Source: Mycobacterium sp.
Lineage (GTDB): Bacteria; Actinomycetota; Actinomycetes; Mycobacteriales; Mycobacteriaceae
Direction: 5' to 3'
Assembly (NCBI GenBank): GCA_021732005.1
Contig: JAKFVT010000048.1
Span: 1-64,000, forward strand
DNA: 64,000 nt
Positions 32,095-40,918 of the stretch are shown here, piece by piece. Under the pieces are notes generated by a model. It worked only from the letters and a program-made list of their open reading frames with translations. It had not been told where the DNA came from and ran no database searches. The stretch's first letter is position 1; each line of letters begins with the position of its first letter. The position numbers and the translations under genes were made by a program.

Positions 32095-32502
32095 ATGTCC
32101 AAACCCCTTCCCGACGGGTTGCTCGCGCTGTTACAGCGCCCCAGTCCCTGCTTCGTGGCAACGCTCATGCCCGACGGCTCGCCCCAGCTGACCGAGACGT
32201 GGGTGACCACCGACGGCGAGCACATCGTCATCAACATCGTCGATGGCATGCAGAAGGCGCGAAATCTGGCCCGCGACCCTCGCATCGCCGTCAACGTCGT
32301 CGACCCCGACAACGTCAATCGGTACTACGCAGTTCGAGGTCGCGTGCTGTCGACGACGACCGAGGGCGGTCGCGCAAGCATCGATGAGATCTCACAGAAG
32401 TACCTTGGCATCCCGTATCCGAACTTCTCCGGTAATCCTGACGAGACTCGCGTGATCGTCACCATCGCCGCCGAATCGATCACCACACCGGCCCGTGACT
32501 GA
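32095..32502 (+). CDS. PPOX-class F420-dependent oxidoreductase
   Basis: A 135-residue split-barrel flavin/deazaflavin oxidoreductase (FDOR-B type, like Rv1155 and Rv2074). Typical parts are PSPCFVATLMPDGSPQLTETWV, KARNLARDPRIAVNVVDPDN and YYAVRGRVL. The family uses F420H2, or sometimes FMN or biliverdin, to reduce small molecules; mycobacteria are rich in them. The start is ATG 32095. Confidence 0.87.
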   Translation: MSKPLPDGLLALLQRPSPCFVATLMPDGSPQLTETWVTTDGEHIVINIVDGMQKARNLARDPRIAVNVVDPDNVNRYYAVRGRVLSTTTEGGRASIDEISQKYLGIPYPNFSGNPDETRVIVTIAAESITTPARD

Positions 32503-32718
32503 CTAGCTCTGCGCCGGCGCCCTGGTCTCCGGGACCGCGGCAAGGTAGAGAACCAACCCGGCGACCGCGATGCCGGACAGCGTCATGAACGGCGTGTGAC
32601 AGCCCGCGGCGACGGCCCCGCCCTGAACCGTGGCGAGAGCGCCCTGGGTCACCTTGAAGTGACCCGTGCCCGCGGTCAGGTCGGCAATCACGACCGGGAA
32701 TAGGGCCCCCGAGAATGC
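32503..32718 (-). pseudogene. remnant of an MFS transporter C-terminus
   Basis: The minus strand encodes ALFPVVIADLTAGTGHF, GALATVQG and then FMTLSGIAVAGLVLYL with PETR. These match the last membrane segments of an MFS exporter, but about 300 residues of N-terminal protein are absent, and the stretch between VQG and FMTL is too short, implying an internal deletion. The frame can be read to 32763, but the leader (MASSDRRPST) is not transporter-like. It is a decayed gene, next to an intact TetR/MFS pair. Confidence 0.75.
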
Positions 32719-32805
32719 GGTGTAGAGCGAGCAGGTAGATGGCCGCCGATCGCTGCTCGCCAATGAGTCACATCGTGCCGACCGTGCCTGTGTGCATCCC
32801 GGTAC

Positions 32806-33354
32806 TCAGGCGCGCGGCGCGTCCGAACTCTGGTCGATGAGCCGATCGATGACTGCCAGCAGTCCCTCGTCGAGTTCGGTGCGCGGCGGTCCGCCGAGCA
32901 CGCTGAACAACGCGTGGTGGTAGAGGCCGTCGCCGATGAGCTTGACGGTCCGCGCGACGTCACGGTCACCGAGTGCCTCGGTCAGCACGCTCAGCCACTG
33001 ATCGGAGATCATCTCGATGGCCGCCCGCGCTCGCGGGTCACCGGCCTGCCGGAGTCGGGCCACCGCGACCAGGGTGCGGTCCAGCGGGGTGTTGGCGTAG
33101 TGCGAGGTGCGGATGTAATGCCGCGCCGGCCCGTCCGCGGCGTTGCGCATCTTGTCGACGTCGTCGGCGGCCAGCGCGATCAGCCGCTCGCACAGTGCTT
33201 CGGCGAGTTGGTCCTTGGACGGGAAGTGGTAGAGCAGCCCACCCTTGGAGACCCCGGCCCGTGCAGCCACCGCATCGAGCGTGGCGAGGCGCTCGCCGTC
33301 GACGGCCAGCGCGTCGGCGTAGGCATCGAGGATGCGCTCGCGCGAGGTCGTCAT
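32806..33354 (-). CDS. TetR family regulator of adjacent MFS transporter
   Basis: A 182-residue TetR repressor: RERILDAYADALAVDGERLATLDAVAARAGVSKGGLLYHFPSKDQLAEAL. It is divergent from the MFS transporter at 33448, with a perfect 24-bp palindrome (33378-33401) in the gap. This is the standard arrangement of a drug- or metabolite-responsive repressor that controls its exporter. Confidence 0.9.
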   Translation of the reverse strand: MTTSRERILDAYADALAVDGERLATLDAVAARAGVSKGGLLYHFPSKDQLAEALCERLIALAADDVDKMRNAADGPARHYIRTSHYANTPLDRTLVAVARLRQAGDPRARAAIEMISDQWLSVLTEALGDRDVARTVKLIGDGLYHHALFSVLGGPPRTELDEGLLAVIDRLIDQSSDAPRA

Positions 33355-33377
33355 CGGCCGAGTTTATCGACTTTCGG

Positions 33378-33401
33378 ACTGTACCGTCCGGACGGTACAG
33401 T
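33378..33401. promoter_or_regulatory. 24-bp palindromic operator
   Basis: Perfect palindrome with half-site ACTGTACCGTCC followed by its exact complement. It lies between the divergent TetR and MFS genes. Confidence 0.9.
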
Positions 33402-33447
33402 TGAGCAGTCTTTGAAGTACTAGACCTCATTCGATGGAGAGATAACC

Positions 33448-34638
33448 GTGCGCGCCTACGCAGAGCTCATTCGAGTTCCAGGCGTGGTCAATGTGACCGC
33501 CTCACAGCTTTTCGCGCGGCTGCCGCTGGGCATGCTGTCGCTGGCGATCCTGCTGCACGTGCAGGCCCGTACCGGGTCGTACGCGGTGGCCGGTGCCGTC
33601 GTGGCGTGCACGAGCATCGGTGAAGCGGTGGCCATGCCCATGACGGCGCGCCTCCTCGGCCGGATCGGGATGATGCCGACGCTGGTGTCGGCTGCCCTGA
33701 TCAACGGTGTCAGCATGCTCGCGCTGGCCTTCATCCACGTCCCCGCGACATTCCTCATGGTGTTGGGGTTCCTCATCGGCGCCTCGGTGCCGCCGCTGCT
33801 GCCTGCGGTGCGCGCGCTGTACCCGCAGATGGTCCCCGGCCAAGGCCTGCGGGCGCTGTTCGCGCTCGACACCACCGCCCAGGAGCTCATCTGGGTGATC
33901 GGTCCCGTCGCTGCGACGTTCCTGGCGTCGGCGATCTCGACGGCGATTCCGCTGTTGTTCTCCGCCGCGGTCACGATCGTCGGGACCGTGTGGTTCCTGC
34001 TGAGTGCCCGCCAGTTTCGGCCGACGATTGTCAGCAGCACGGTCGCTTTCGGCAAGGTGCTGGCCAACCGTGCGGTCATCCTGGCCATGGTCGCCAGCCT
34101 CGCGCTGGTCGCGTCGTTCACCGCCCTGGAAGTGGGCGTCCTCGCCCTATACGGCAACCACAACCTCTCGGCGGGTATCGCGCTCGCGGCAACCGGCGTC
34201 GGTTCGCTGCTTGGCGGTGTGCTGTTCGGCCACCGCCACCTCGGCGTCCGCGGCCTGTCCCTGTCGATGGCGGTCGTCGCCGCCGGTACCGCGCTGTTCG
34301 GCATTGTCGACGGCTACGGCTTGCAGCTCGCCGCGCTGTTCGCCTCCGGGCTCGGTTTCGCGCCGTCGCTGGCAGCGCTGTATGTGATGGTCTCGCAGCA
34401 GATCGCCGCGCACTCGACCGCGGAAGCATTCGGATGGCTCAACAGTGGTGCCCTCGTCGGCGGAGCCATCGGCACCGCGATCGGCGGCGTCGTGGTGGAC
34501 GGCTACAGCCCGTTCGCGGTCATCATGGTGTCGGCCGCACTCGCGATGGCCGCGGCCTGTACGCCGCTGATTGCGCGCACCGCAGGTCCGGTCGGCGGGC
34601 TGTCCCGCGAGCGTGAGCCGGAAACCTGCGAGGTGTGA
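33448..34638 (+). CDS. MFS transporter
   Basis: A 396-residue membrane protein of the major facilitator superfamily with about 12 hydrophobic segments. It starts at GTG 33448 (GGAGA seven bases upstream) as VRAYAELIRVPGVVNVTASQLFARLPLGML. It has MTARLLGRIG between helices 2 and 3, resembling motif A, and a repeated second half (LGVRGLSLSMAVVAAG). It is controlled by the divergent TetR. Substrate unknown; efflux of a small lipophilic compound is likely. Confidence 0.88.
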   Translation: MRAYAELIRVPGVVNVTASQLFARLPLGMLSLAILLHVQARTGSYAVAGAVVACTSIGEAVAMPMTARLLGRIGMMPTLVSAALINGVSMLALAFIHVPATFLMVLGFLIGASVPPLLPAVRALYPQMVPGQGLRALFALDTTAQELIWVIGPVAATFLASAISTAIPLLFSAAVTIVGTVWFLLSARQFRPTIVSSTVAFGKVLANRAVILAMVASLALVASFTALEVGVLALYGNHNLSAGIALAATGVGSLLGGVLFGHRHLGVRGLSLSMAVVAAGTALFGIVDGYGLQLAALFASGLGFAPSLAALYVMVSQQIAAHSTAEAFGWLNSGALVGGAIGTAIGGVVVDGYSPFAVIMVSAALAMAAACTPLIARTAGPVGGLSREREPETCEV

Positions 34639-34641
34639 GGG

Positions 34642-36015
34642 CTACGCGTGCCCGATGCGCAGCAGTTCGGCGACGTTGGCGATCTTCACCCGCGGCCTGC
34701 CGTGCGGTTCACCCGCGCCGCGCTCGTGCGCGTCGATCAGCTTCCAGTGGTCGTCGGTGACCAATATGGGCTGACGCGACAGCAGCCACTCGACGAGCGT
34801 GTCGCCGTGGTCGTCAGCGAACGCGCCGAGCTCGCGACCGTCGAGGTCGGATATCAGCGTCGCAACGGTGTCCGCGGAGTCTTTCTTGTTGCTTCCGATG
34901 ACGCCTGACGGGCCGCGCTTGATCCAGCCGACGACGTACTCGTTGGCGCTGCCGTCGACACGGCCGTCGGTGTGCGGGATGGTGCCCGATCGGTCGTCGA
35001 ACGGCAGGCCGGGTGTCGGGATGCCGCGGTAGCCGACCGCACGCACGACGAGCTGGGCCGGGACCTCCTCGCGCTCGCCGGTGTCCTTGGCGACGACGCG
35101 GCCGTCCTCGTCGACGAGCTCGTTGCGGCCAAGGACCACCGCCTCGACACGGCCGTCACCCTTGATCTCGATGGGCGAGGTCCGGAAGCGGAACACGATG
35201 CGGCGCTTCGCTCCTCGCGGTTCGGCCTGGGAATAGCCGCGTAGCACCTTGATGTTCAGCTTGGCGGTCTTACCCGCCGCCTCGAGCTGCTCGTCGGTGA
35301 TGGAGTCGAAGTCAGCGGGGTCCACGATGACGTCCACGTCGGCCATGGCTTCCAGGTCGCCCAGCTCACGCAACTCCATCGTGGTGAAGGTTGCTTGCAG
35401 GGGGCCGCGGCGGCCGATGACGATTACCTCGTCGACACCCTGCGCGTGTAGCAGATCGAGTGCGTGGTCGGCGATGTCGGATTTGGCGAGTTCGCGGGGA
35501 TCGCTGACGAGGATCCGCGCGACATCGAGCGCCACGTTGCCGTTGCCGACCACGATGGCGCGCCCGGTTGAAAGGTCCGGCGTCATCTCCTCGAAGTGTG
35601 GGTGTGCGTTGTACCAACCGACGAAGTCGACGGCGGCGACGCTGCCCGACAGCTCCTCGCCGGGAATGCCGAGCGGGCGGTCCGACTGCGCCCCGGTCGC
35701 GTAGACGACGGCGTCGTACTTCTGCGCGAGCTCTTCGGCTTGTACGTGCTCGCCGACGCGGATATTGCCGAAGAACCGGAACCGCTCGTCGAGCGAGGTC
35801 TTCTCGAACTGGGCGCTGATGGTCTTGATCTTCGGATGATCCGGCGCGACCCCGGAGCGCACCAAACCCCAGGGGGTGGGCAGCATTTCGAGCATGTCGA
35901 CGCGGACATCCGGACCGCCGGCGGCGACCGAACCATCGGCGAACTTCAGCAGCGACGCCGCCGCAAAGTATCCGGAGGGGCCTGCACCAACGATCGCGAC
36001 ATAGTAAGGACGCAT
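34642..36015 (-). CDS. fprA: NADPH:ferredoxin/adrenodoxin-type oxidoreductase FprA
   Basis: A 457-residue FAD/NADPH oxidoreductase that passes electrons from NADPH to ferredoxins. From ATG 36015 it begins MRPYYVAIVGAGPSGYFAAA, the FAD Rossmann site, as in M. tuberculosis FprA (Rv3106). It continues MLEMLPTPWGLVRSGVAPDH, VVGNGNVALDVARIL for NADPH and KRGPSGVIGSNKKDSADTV. The frame opens 29 residues further upstream, but that part is not conserved. It may serve the 3Fe-4S ferredoxin and P450s in this window. It is divergent from prfB. Confidence 0.95.
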   Translation of the reverse strand: MRPYYVAIVGAGPSGYFAAASLLKFADGSVAAGGPDVRVDMLEMLPTPWGLVRSGVAPDHPKIKTISAQFEKTSLDERFRFFGNIRVGEHVQAEELAQKYDAVVYATGAQSDRPLGIPGEELSGSVAAVDFVGWYNAHPHFEEMTPDLSTGRAIVVGNGNVALDVARILVSDPRELAKSDIADHALDLLHAQGVDEVIVIGRRGPLQATFTTMELRELGDLEAMADVDVIVDPADFDSITDEQLEAAGKTAKLNIKVLRGYSQAEPRGAKRRIVFRFRTSPIEIKGDGRVEAVVLGRNELVDEDGRVVAKDTGEREEVPAQLVVRAVGYRGIPTPGLPFDDRSGTIPHTDGRVDGSANEYVVGWIKRGPSGVIGSNKKDSADTVATLISDLDGRELGAFADDHGDTLVEWLLSRQPILVTDDHWKLIDAHERGAGEPHGRPRVKIANVAELLRIGHA

Positions 36016-36211
36016 CCTCGCGCTTTCTGTCCGGACCCGGCTGCGCGCAAAGGGCTGTCGCGTCGCAGTCGAGCAGCGTCGCTTTGGGCTGTGCGACGCC
36101 ACATCCTGGTTACGAAAGTGATGTTAGACGCGCAACCGGTGAGGCAGCCCCAGAAGTCTCAGGAGTCGCCGTGGATCACAACGTGTCGCGACGCCGGTAC
36201 CCTGAGGACCC

Positions 36212-37330
36212 GTGGACCTCGATCGTCAGTCAGATATCGCCGCACTCGACACCACCCTCACCACGGTGGAGCGAGTGCTCGACGTCGACGGTCTGCGGGC
36301 CAAGATCGAGAAGCTCGAACACGAAGCGGCCGACCCGAATCTGTGGAACGACCAGAGCCACGCTCAGCGCGTCACCAGCGACCTGTCCCACGCCCAGGGC
36401 GAGCTGCGGCGCGTCGAAGGTTTACGCAGCCGACTCGACGATCTGCCGGTGCTGTACGAGATGGCCGCCGAAGAAGAGGGTGCGGGCGCGGCCGATGCCC
36501 TGGCCGAAGCCGATGCCGAACTAGCGTCGCTGCAAGCCGACATCGAACAGCTGGAGGTCCGCACCCTGCTGTCCGGCGAGTACGACGAACGCGAGGCGCT
36601 GGTGACCATCCGGTCCGGCGCCGGTGGCGTGGACGCCGCCGACTGGGCCGAGATGCTGATGCGGATGTACATCCGCTGGGCCGAACAGCACGACTACGGC
36701 GTCGAGGTCTTCGACACCTCCTACGCCGAAGAGGCCGGCATCAAGAGCGCGACGTTCGCGGTGCACGCCCCGTACGCCTACGGCACGCTGTCGGTCGAGC
36801 AGGGCACCCACCGGCTGGTGCGGATCAGCCCGTTCGACAACCAGAATCGCCGGCAAACCTCGTTCGCCGACGTCGAGGTGCTACCCGTCGTGGAGACCAC
36901 CGACCACATCGACATCCCCGAGCAGGACGTGCGGGTCGACGTCTACCGCTCCAGCGGCCCCGGCGGTCAGTCGGTCAACACCACCGACTCGGCGGTCCGG
37001 CTGACCCACATTCCCACCGGCATCGTCGTCACCTGCCAGAACGAGAAGTCGCAGCTGCAGAACAAGGTGTCGGCGATGCGCGTGCTGCAGGCCAAGCTCA
37101 TGGAGCGCAAACGCCAGGAAGAACGCGCCGAGATGGACGCCCTCAAGGGCGACGGCGGAAGTTCCTGGGGCAACCAGATGCGCTCCTACGTTCTGCACCC
37201 CTACCAAATGGTCAAGGATCTGCGCACCGAGTACGAGGTCGGCAATCCTGCGGCGGTACTGGATGGGGACATCGACGGGTTCCTGGAAGCGGGGATCCGG
37301 TGGCGCAACCGGCGAGATGACGAAGACTGA
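36212..37330 (+). CDS. prfB: peptide chain release factor 2
   Basis: Release factor RF2, which ends translation at UGA and UAA. 372 residues from GTG 36212 (MDLDRQSDIAALDTTLTTVE). The anticodon-like tripeptide SPF lies in VRISPFDNQNRRQTSF and the catalytic loop in SSGPGGQSVNTTDSAVRL. The reading frame is uninterrupted, so the programmed +1 frameshift of E. coli prfB is absent, as in other mycobacteria. The stop overlaps the MscS gene start. Confidence 0.97.
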   Translation: MDLDRQSDIAALDTTLTTVERVLDVDGLRAKIEKLEHEAADPNLWNDQSHAQRVTSDLSHAQGELRRVEGLRSRLDDLPVLYEMAAEEEGAGAADALAEADAELASLQADIEQLEVRTLLSGEYDEREALVTIRSGAGGVDAADWAEMLMRMYIRWAEQHDYGVEVFDTSYAEEAGIKSATFAVHAPYAYGTLSVEQGTHRLVRISPFDNQNRRQTSFADVEVLPVVETTDHIDIPEQDVRVDVYRSSGPGGQSVNTTDSAVRLTHIPTGIVVTCQNEKSQLQNKVSAMRVLQAKLMERKRQEERAEMDALKGDGGSSWGNQMRSYVLHPYQMVKDLRTEYEVGNPAAVLDGDIDGFLEAGIRWRNRRDDED

Positions 37331-38330
37331 TTTCGCGGCCGCGGGGCCTGATTTCGCGGCCACGGGGACCCGCTATCTGGCGTTCCCGTTCTCCGCGCGT
37401 TGGCATGACTTCTGGCACGGCAACATCGGCGAGTGGATCCTGACCCGAGGGCTGCGGATCACCCTGCTGCTCCTCGGCGGTCTGCTCGCGGCCCGATTCA
37501 TCAACTGGGGCGCCCAGCGGATCTCCCGGCGCATCGACGCCAGCTTCCGCGAAAGCGACGCCCTGGTCCGCTCGGAAAGCGCCAAGCACCGGCAGGCGGT
37601 GGCGTCGGTCATCTCCTATGTGGCGATCGCCCTGCTGGCCGTGATGGTGGTCGTGGAGGTCACCGATGTGCTGGCCGTCCCGGTCAGTTCGTTGGTGGCG
37701 CCCGCGGCGGTGCTCGGTGCGGCGCTGGGCTTCGGTGCCCAGCGCATCGTGCAAGATCTGCTGTCCGGGTTCTTCATCATCACCGAGAAGCAGTACGGGT
37801 TCGGTGATCTGGTGTCGCTGACGGTGGCCGGCATTGCGAAGGAGGCGACCGGCACCGTCGAGGACGTCACTTTGCGCATCACCAAACTGCGCTCGTCGGA
37901 AGGCGAGGTGCTGACCATCCCCAACGGGCAGATCGTCAAGACTCAGAACCTGTCCAAGGACTGGGCGCGCGCGGTCATCGACATCCCGGTGCCGACTACC
38001 GCTGACCTCAACCGGGTGAACGATGTGCTGCACGGGGTATCCGAGAAGGCGATCAAGGACCCCGGGCTGAAGGACCTGCTTCTGGATGCCCCGCAGCTGA
38101 TGGGAGTGGAAAGCATCGAACTCGACACCGTCAATCTGCGCATGGTTGCACGCACGCTGCCCGGTAAACAGTTCGACGTCGGCCGCAAACTTCGGGTGCT
38201 GGTGATCGCCGCGCTGATGCGTGCCGGCATCGCCAGCCCGGCCGACAGCTCACCGATGGTGGAGGCAATAGTGCATCCGGCGACCGCGGGCGGCGCCGAA
38301 GAGAACCAAGGTCCGGAGTCGTCGAAGTGA
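37317..38330 (+). CDS. MscS-family mechanosensitive channel (Rv3104c-like)
   Basis: A 337-residue integral membrane protein of the small-conductance mechanosensitive channel family. Helices at residues about 45-65 and 100-120, then a pore helix VGAPAAVLGAALGFGAQRIVQDLLSGFFII, and the beta domain with YGFGDLVSLTVAG and VEDVTLRITKLRSSEGEVLTIPNG. It should release solutes during osmotic downshock. ATG 37317 overlaps the prfB stop by 14 bases, and its end overlaps the next gene. The position matches Rv3104c of M. tuberculosis. Confidence 0.9.
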   Translation: MTKTDFAAAGPDFAATGTRYLAFPFSARWHDFWHGNIGEWILTRGLRITLLLLGGLLAARFINWGAQRISRRIDASFRESDALVRSESAKHRQAVASVISYVAIALLAVMVVVEVTDVLAVPVSSLVAPAAVLGAALGFGAQRIVQDLLSGFFIITEKQYGFGDLVSLTVAGIAKEATGTVEDVTLRITKLRSSEGEVLTIPNGQIVKTQNLSKDWARAVIDIPVPTTADLNRVNDVLHGVSEKAIKDPGLKDLLLDAPQLMGVESIELDTVNLRMVARTLPGKQFDVGRKLRVLVIAALMRAGIASPADSSPMVEAIVHPATAGGAEENQGPESSK

Positions 38331-38803
38331 AGTTGACGCCGACGCGCAGAGAAGGCCGCGGCTGGCCCAACTACATCCTGTGGGGGCGCGTCCGCACGTC
38401 CACTGCCGCGCTGCTGGCCGCGTTCATCGCCGTCTGGTGGCTGTATGCGACCTATCAACCGCAGACCGTGACGCCCGTGGCCCCGAACACACAGGTGGTG
38501 CCCCCGGGCTTTGTGCCCGACCCGTCCTACACCTGGGTGCCGCGAACCGAAGTCCGGGATCGCACCACGACCACCAGGACGACGACGACCACGACCACGC
38601 CGACGGAGACCACCACGCCGACGGAGACGACGACACCGACCGAGACGACGAGCCCGACCAGCCCGACGACGTCACCTACGTCGCCTGGCCCACTGCCGTT
38701 CCAGATCCCCGGGCTGCCCACTCCGACCCCTGCACCTGCGCCGGTTCCCACGCCAGCACCGGGTCAGGGACCGATGGTCACACCCGCGGCTCCGACGCAG
38801 TAA
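38327..38803 (+). CDS. Thr/Pro-rich single-pass membrane protein (Rv3103c-like)
   Basis: A 158-residue protein with a short basic cytoplasmic start, one transmembrane helix (STAALLAAFIAVWWLYATY) and an extended periplasmic part. The middle is almost pure Thr/Pro/Glu (TTTRTTTTTTTPTETTTPT and three TPTETT repeats), and the end is Pro/Ala-rich. The low-complexity tail is probably unstructured and may cross the cell wall. The GTG start overlaps the stop of the MscS gene (GTGA). Function unknown; same position as Rv3103c, next to ftsE. Confidence 0.85.
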   Translation: MKLTPTRREGRGWPNYILWGRVRTSTAALLAAFIAVWWLYATYQPQTVTPVAPNTQVVPPGFVPDPSYTWVPRTEVRDRTTTTRTTTTTTTPTETTTPTETTTPTETTSPTSPTTSPTSPGPLPFQIPGLPTPTPAPAPVPTPAPGQGPMVTPAAPTQ

Positions 38804-38843
38804 CCGGGTCCCGCCCGCCGGACGGCTACACTGGCGTGCCGTG

Positions 38844-39533
38844 ATGATCACCCTCGACCATGTCAGTAAGCAGTACAAGTCGTCGGCACGGCCAGCCCTC
38901 GACAATGTCAGCGTCAAGATCGACAAGGGTGAGTTCGTCTTCCTCATCGGCCCGTCCGGCTCCGGCAAGTCCACGTTCATGCGGCTGTTGCTGGCCGAGG
39001 ACTCACCCACGTCGGGTGACCTGCAGGTGTCGAAGTTCCACGTCAACAAGCTGTCGGGCCGGCAGGTCCCCAAGCTGCGCCAGGTGATCGGCTGCGTGTT
39101 CCAGGACTTCCGGCTGCTGCAGCAGAAGACGGTGTTCGAGAACGTCGCCTTCGCCTTGGAGGTGATCGGCAAGAAGCCCGACACCATCAATCGCGTGGTG
39201 CCCGAGGTCCTGGAGATGGTGGGCCTGTCCGGCAAGGCCAACCGGCTGCCTGCCGAACTGTCCGGCGGCGAGCAGCAGCGCGTGGCGATCGCGCGCGCGT
39301 TCGTCAACCGGCCGCTGGTGCTGCTGGCCGACGAGCCCACCGGCAACCTGGACCCTGAGACCAGTAAGGACATCATGGATCTGCTCGAGCGGATCAACCG
39401 CACGGGAACCACCGTGTTGATGGCCACCCACGACCACCACATCGTCGACTCCATGCGCCAGCGCGTGGTGGAGCTGTCCCTGGGCAGACTCGTCCGCGAT
39501 GAGCAGCGTGGTGTCTACGGAATGGATCGTTAA
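38844..39533 (+). CDS. ftsE: cell division ATP-binding protein FtsE
   Basis: A 229-residue ABC ATPase. Walker A is GPSGSGKSTF, Q-loop CVFQDFRLL, signature LSGGEQQRVAIARA, Walker B LLADEPTGNLDP and the H-loop MATHDHH are all intact. With FtsX it forms the complex that activates peptidoglycan hydrolases at the divisome. ATG 38844 (MITLDHVSKQYKSSARPALD) was preferred to the GTG one codon upstream. Its stop meets the ftsX GTG. Confidence 0.97.
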   Translation: MITLDHVSKQYKSSARPALDNVSVKIDKGEFVFLIGPSGSGKSTFMRLLLAEDSPTSGDLQVSKFHVNKLSGRQVPKLRQVIGCVFQDFRLLQQKTVFENVAFALEVIGKKPDTINRVVPEVLEMVGLSGKANRLPAELSGGEQQRVAIARAFVNRPLVLLADEPTGNLDPETSKDIMDLLERINRTGTTVLMATHDHHIVDSMRQRVVELSLGRLVRDEQRGVYGMDR

Positions 39534-40427
39534 GTGCGCTTCGGCTTTCTCATCAACGAGGTCTTCACCGGACTTCGCCGCAACGTCACCATGACGGTGG
39601 CCATGATTTTGACCACGGCCATCTCGATCGGCCTGTTCGGTGGCGGCCTGCTGGTGGTCCGGTTGGCGGACCACTCGCGCAACATCTACCTCGACCGCGT
39701 CGAGACCCAGGTGTTCTTGACCAACGACGTTTCGGCGAACGACCCGACCTGCGACGCGGATCCCTGTAAGGCGTTGCGCGCCAAGATCGAAGCCCGCGAT
39801 GATGTCCGGTCGGTCCGGTTTCTGAACCGCAACGACGCGTACAACGACGCGATCCGCAAGTTCCCGCAGTACAAAGACGTCGCCAGTAAGGATTCGTTCC
39901 CGGCGTCGTTCGTCGTCAAGTTGGACAACCCCGAGCAGCACAAGGACTTCGACGCGGCCATGATGGGCCAGCCCGGTGTGCTCAATGTGCTCAACCAGAA
40001 GGAGCTGATCGACCGGCTCTTCGCGGTGCTCGACGGGCTGTCCGCGGCGGCGTTCGCCATCGCGATGGTGCAGGCGATCGGTGCGATCCTGTTGATCGCC
40101 AACATGGTTCAAGTCGCTGCGTACACCAGACGTACGGAGATCGGCATCATGCGGATGGTGGGTGCCACGCGGTGGTACACCCAGCTGCCGTTCCTGTTGG
40201 AGGCGGTGCTTGCGGCGACGATCGGTGTGGTGATCGCGATCGTCGGGCTGATCGTGGTGCGGGCGGCGTTCCTGGAGAACGCGCTCAACCAGTTCTATCA
40301 AGCCAATCTGATCGCCCGGATCGACTACGCCGACATCCTCTACATATCACCGATCATGTTCGGCGTCGGCGTGCTGATGGCCGGTCTCACCGGCTACGTC
40401 ACGCTGCGCCTGTACGTCCGGCGGTAG
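39534..40427 (+). CDS. ftsX: cell division protein FtsX
   Basis: A 297-residue membrane subunit of FtsEX. Four transmembrane segments: one near the start (MTMTVAMILTTAISIGLFGGGL), one after the large extracellular domain (AAAFAIAMVQAIGAILLIANMVQ) and two at the end. The extracellular domain has the cysteine pair CDADPC. This domain recruits a NlpC/P60 hydrolase such as RipC in mycobacteria. GTG 39534 follows ftsE directly. Confidence 0.95.
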   Translation: MRFGFLINEVFTGLRRNVTMTVAMILTTAISIGLFGGGLLVVRLADHSRNIYLDRVETQVFLTNDVSANDPTCDADPCKALRAKIEARDDVRSVRFLNRNDAYNDAIRKFPQYKDVASKDSFPASFVVKLDNPEQHKDFDAAMMGQPGVLNVLNQKELIDRLFAVLDGLSAAAFAIAMVQAIGAILLIANMVQVAAYTRRTEIGIMRMVGATRWYTQLPFLLEAVLAATIGVVIAIVGLIVVRAAFLENALNQFYQANLIARIDYADILYISPIMFGVGVLMAGLTGYVTLRLYVRR

Positions 40428-40429
40428 CG

Positions 40430-40918
40430 GTGGCCAAGAATCCGGACAAGAAGCCCGACCACAAGGTCGTGGCCACCAATCGCAAGGCGCGGCACAACTA
40501 TTCGATCCTCGACACCTACGAGGCCGGCGTCGTCCTGCAGGGCACCGAGGTCAAGAGCCTGCGGGAGGGTCACGCGTCACTGGCCGACGCGTTCGCCACC
40601 GTCGACGACGGCGAGATCTGGTTGCGCAACCTGCACATCCCGGAATATCACCACGGCACCTGGACCAATCACGCGCCGCGGCGCAACCGCAAGCTGCTGC
40701 TGCACCGCAGCCAGATCGACAACCTGGTGGGCAAGATCCGCGACGGCAACCTGACCCTGGTGCCGCTGTCGTTGTATTTCTCCGATGGCAAGGTCAAGGT
40801 CGAACTGGCGCTGGCCCGCGGTAAGCAGGCGCACGACAAGCGGCAGGATCTGGCCAAGCGTGACGCGGAGCGAGAGGTGATCCGGGAGTTGGGCCGCCGG
40901 GCCAAGGGCAAGCTCTGA
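40430..40918 (+). CDS. smpB: SsrA-binding protein SmpB
   Basis: A 162-residue SmpB, the tmRNA partner in trans-translation. Conserved parts: VVATNRKARHNYSILDTYEAGVVL, GTEVKSLREGHASL, WLRNLHIPEY and the basic C-terminal tail KRQDLAKRDAEREVIRELGRRAKGKL. GTG 40430 is the start, two bases after the ftsX stop. Its RNA partner ssrA lies downstream at 44819, separated by four unrelated genes. Confidence 0.96.
   Translation: MAKNPDKKPDHKVVATNRKARHNYSILDTYEAGVVLQGTEVKSLREGHASLADAFATVDDGEIWLRNLHIPEYHHGTWTNHAPRRNRKLLLHRSQIDNLVGKIRDGNLTLVPLSLYFSDGKVKVELALARGKQAHDKRQDLAKRDAEREVIRELGRRAKGKL

Noticed and set aside
36212..37330. Programmed +1 frameshift in prfB
   Set aside because: The whole 372-residue RF2 is in one uninterrupted frame, as in other mycobacteria.
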